Source: a virus
Virus record (IMG/VR): IMGVR_UViG_3300013233_000118
Span: 1 to 39,216 of that record
Direction: 5' to 3' (one strand)
DNA: 39,216 nt
Each line of letters begins with the position of its first letter. Position 1 is the first letter of the stretch. The position numbers were made by a program, and so were the translations under genes. Shown here one piece after another: positions 37,109 through 39,216 of the stretch. The notes under the pieces are model-generated. The model did not search any database. It was not told the origin of the DNA and saw only the letters and a list, made by a program, of their open reading frames with translations.

Positions 37109-39216
37109 ATGGCCTCAAGAGATGTTGTAACATTAAATGAGACTTCCTCACGGCTGGAAGTCGCACAGGCAGGTGACACATATAATTTGCCCCGTAATAC
37201 CACGGTGCAGGGCGAACTTACCGCTGATAAATTAAGCGTCGGAGGTAACACAGCTTCCGCAACTGGACGGGTTAAAGTCAATGCCATTGAGTTCTCCGAT
37301 GGATCTACTGCGCTTACAGCTACAGCCGCATCAGGCTCACAGGACATTAACAGTGTTCTTAGTGTTGGTAACACCACACTAAAACGTGCAACAGTTGGAG
37401 GCATCGACTTCGCAGCAGTCTCTGCCCTAATGCTCCCCATTACTATCGTTGACTATGCCGCCTTCGACAACTCACGCGACCCAGTATGGATTGATAAATG
37501 CAGTGATAAAAGCTGGGAGAATGAAGGAAGGGCTACCGCGTATGTCGGCGAATATCCGGACTTAGCCGCTGCGGCACTGGCTAACGGCATGGCAGCAACG
37601 ACCGATTACTACTACAACACAACAGATAATCAGTTCCACGCACTGGCTAGTCCGGCCATTGACGCTGTTGTAAACCGTGCTGGTAGCCGTAAGTTTCCTA
37701 TGCGTGGCTTTGTTACTGCTGAAGCCAACCGTGTGATCGTCTGGGATACTACGGGCGGTAAGCCTACGATGTGGATGGCATTCGATGGCTCTAGCAGCTC
37801 GATGCTCACAAAAGACGGGGCACACCCATTTACATCTATAGTGTTTAAGGACGGCTTCCTTGCAGTCGGGTCGGGGGGCTTTGGCCTACAGACTGTCAAT
37901 TTCAACGCTGATAGTGGAACTATCTATCGGACAACCCATACCCCAGCGTTTGAGGGTAAGTATATCGGCAATATAGCGCAGCGTAACGACGGTATAGGCT
38001 TTACTGATGGACAACTCACGATTGTGAGCAACACAGTCAATTCAGTAGCCATCACCTACCTACCTGACGCACCTCTGGATGAGTATGGCATGCGAGTGCC
38101 TACGATATTGATTTCCGAAGGGCTAAGTGGTGGTGCCGGTGCATTTCAAATAATCAAAGACGATGGTACGATAATTACTGCAAGCCATTTATATGGCCCA
38201 CGATCTTTTACCGTAGTGGACAATGGGCGCAGATTAATGGCTGAATCCGTAGGCCACCAAAGAATCTACGGAGACATTAGAGCCCTGAGTAATAACTTCA
38301 CACCTTTGAAGAGCTACTATCAAGGGTCGATACCTGCAATCTGGCCTGTAGGTCTATCAGTAACGTCAATGATTTCTAATCAGAGAACTATACTGATGGG
38401 TCACTCAGGTGGCATTTCAGGACTCGTTGAAAATCCAGCAAGTCTTACAGCCGGAATGGTATGTAATATCACTGACACCTACAACACAGGCTATCAAGTC
38501 GGTGACATCCGCGCAGCAATCGGTTACGACTCTCTTGGCGTATTAGCCGATAAGTCCGTCAAAGCATTATCCCCTGTTGAAGTGGGCACGCTGACTAAGA
38601 CCACGCAGGCGGGTGGGCGCACTATCGTTAGTGGATTCTCTGGGGCTAACTATATTCAGATACCAACCAATGCGGCGTTTAATAACCTTGGCACTGGCGA
38701 CTTCTCTATTATTATGAGCGGGGTTAAGTGGGGAACCCAAAATAGAGGTCGGGAACTATTATCAGTAGGTGATGGAGTCAGCGCAGGCTCCTTGCTGGTT
38801 GAAATGTGGGCCCCAAACAGGCCAGCGATTTATGTGTATACTACAGGATGGGCTTTGATGGTCATGTCTGATGTTACTTTCACTGATTCTGCAGCGCATG
38901 TACTTGAATTCAAGCGTACTGGAGTATTAGTCGAATGTGTTGTTGATGGCGTGGTAGTTGGCACGGGAACAAACGGAAATACCATTAGTAATACGACAGG
39001 CTATCTGCGAGTAGGAGGAGCACAACATACTTCGGCACCGTGGCCAGGTGGCTCATTCGAAGGCTACGTTCGCATATCAGCTACAGCACCAAGCGCAGAG
39101 CAGTCCAAGTTCATGGCAGCACAGGAGAACGCACTCAACGGTGGTAAGCCTTGCCTGTTATCCAGTAGCGCGAACGTATCAGACGTAGAGTACAACGCAG
39201 AGCATGATGTGTATTA
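37109..39216 (+). CDS. Tail fibre/tailspike protein, N-terminal part (continues at base 1)
   Basis: The frame starts at ATG 37109 (AGGAG 6 bases upstream) and is open to the window end, joining base 240 of the left end in frame for a total of about 841 residues. Residues 1-110 are Ala/Thr/Ser/Val-rich and could be the attachment domain. Residues about 115-330 hold beta-propeller-like strands (VIVWDTTGGKPTMWMAFDGS, FKDGFLAVGSGGFGLQTVNF). Residues from about 500 carry a LamG/concanavalin-like domain (FSGANYIQIPTNAAFNNLGT, then LEFKRTGVLVECVVDGVVVG). Proteins with this layout are receptor-binding fibres. The gene lies between the ejection proteins and the lysis cassette. Confidence 0.85.
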   Translation, partial: MASRDVVTLNETSSRLEVAQAGDTYNLPRNTTVQGELTADKLSVGGNTASATGRVKVNAIEFSDGSTALTATAASGSQDINSVLSVGNTTLKRATVGGIDFAAVSALMLPITIVDYAAFDNSRDPVWIDKCSDKSWENEGRATAYVGEYPDLAAAALANGMAATTDYYYNTTDNQFHALASPAIDAVVNRAGSRKFPMRGFVTAEANRVIVWDTTGGKPTMWMAFDGSSSSMLTKDGAHPFTSIVFKDGFLAVGSGGFGLQTVNFNADSGTIYRTTHTPAFEGKYIGNIAQRNDGIGFTDGQLTIVSNTVNSVAITYLPDAPLDEYGMRVPTILISEGLSGGAGAFQIIKDDGTIITASHLYGPRSFTVVDNGRRLMAESVGHQRIYGDIRALSNNFTPLKSYYQGSIPAIWPVGLSVTSMISNQRTILMGHSGGISGLVENPASLTAGMVCNITDTYNTGYQVGDIRAAIGYDSLGVLADKSVKALSPVEVGTLTKTTQAGGRTIVSGFSGANYIQIPTNAAFNNLGTGDFSIIMSGVKWGTQNRGRELLSVGDGVSAGSLLVEMWAPNRPAIYVYTTGWALMVMSDVTFTDSAAHVLEFKRTGVLVECVVDGVVVGTGTNGNTISNTTGYLRVGGAQHTSAPWPGGSFEGYVRISATAPSAEQSKFMAAQENALNGGKPCLLSSSANVSDVEYNAEHDVY
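38978..39216. repeat. Terminal redundancy, right copy
   Basis: Identical to 1-239. The fibre frame runs through the junction without interruption. Confidence 0.95.

Noticed and set aside
1-39216. Direct terminal repeat genome ends of T7 type
   Set aside because: The repeat is inside a coding frame that continues across the join, so an artificial opening of a circular or permuted genome is more likely; read data could reverse this.
37109-39216. Diversity-generating retroelement variable region in the fibre (as in BPP-1-like phages)
   Set aside because: No reverse transcriptase gene or template repeat of the fibre sequence was found elsewhere in the window.

Overview
This window is an essentially complete genome of a tailed bacteriophage with a podovirus-like virion. 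Its first 239 bases are repeated exactly as its last 239 bases (1-239 = 38978-39216), and the tail-fibre reading frame runs unbroken across the join. The sequence is therefore best read as a circle of 38,977 bp cut open inside the fibre gene. No integrase, cI-like repressor, phage RNA polymerase, tRNA, CRISPR array or tape-measure/sheath gene is visible. The host cannot be fixed from sequence alone. Shine-Dalgarno sites, sigma-70-type promoters and an M15 endolysin suggest a Gram-negative, probably proteobacterial, host.

Layout. (1) Late rightward arm, 21799 through the join to 3929: large terminase, a HETQH-containing protein, portal, scaffold, major capsid protein followed by a strong terminator, head-tail adaptor, tail nozzle, three large putative ejection proteins, tail fibre, then the lysis cassette (M15 endolysin, several small membrane proteins, 3-TM holin, spanin-like protein). 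(2) Early/replication leftward arm, 17091 down to 4079: about 25 tightly packed genes, many joined by ATGA overlaps. They include a MoxR AAA+ ATPase with a metallopeptidase/VWA partner, a SNF2-like helicase, a family A DNA polymerase, a RecB/Cas4-like nuclease with four cysteines, a VRR-NUC nuclease and several zinc-ribbon or DNA-binding micro-proteins. A good sigma-70 promoter (TTGACA-17-TAGAAT) at 17151-17179 starts this arm. (3) Central block: a rightward PrimPol-helicase (17357-19675), a 335-bp AT-rich region with eight copies of a TGTAACC-core repeat, a small terminase-like gene, tandem leftward terminators, and an orphan leftward gene with a 15-bp tandem repeat.

The most unusual signal is a dispersed 13-bp palindrome, GTTAGANTCTAAC. 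There are six copies with perfect arms and three with one mismatch, and eight of the nine lie between 7.3 and 21.6 kb. It sits inside unrelated genes, where it reads Leu/Ile-Glu-Ser-Asn, and in two regulatory regions. Chance predicts about 0.002 perfect copies. It behaves like a dispersed binding-site family (operator/stoperator or partition type) rather than a protein motif. The TGTAACC array next to the PrimPol-helicase is the best candidate for a replication origin or a replication/packaging control site.
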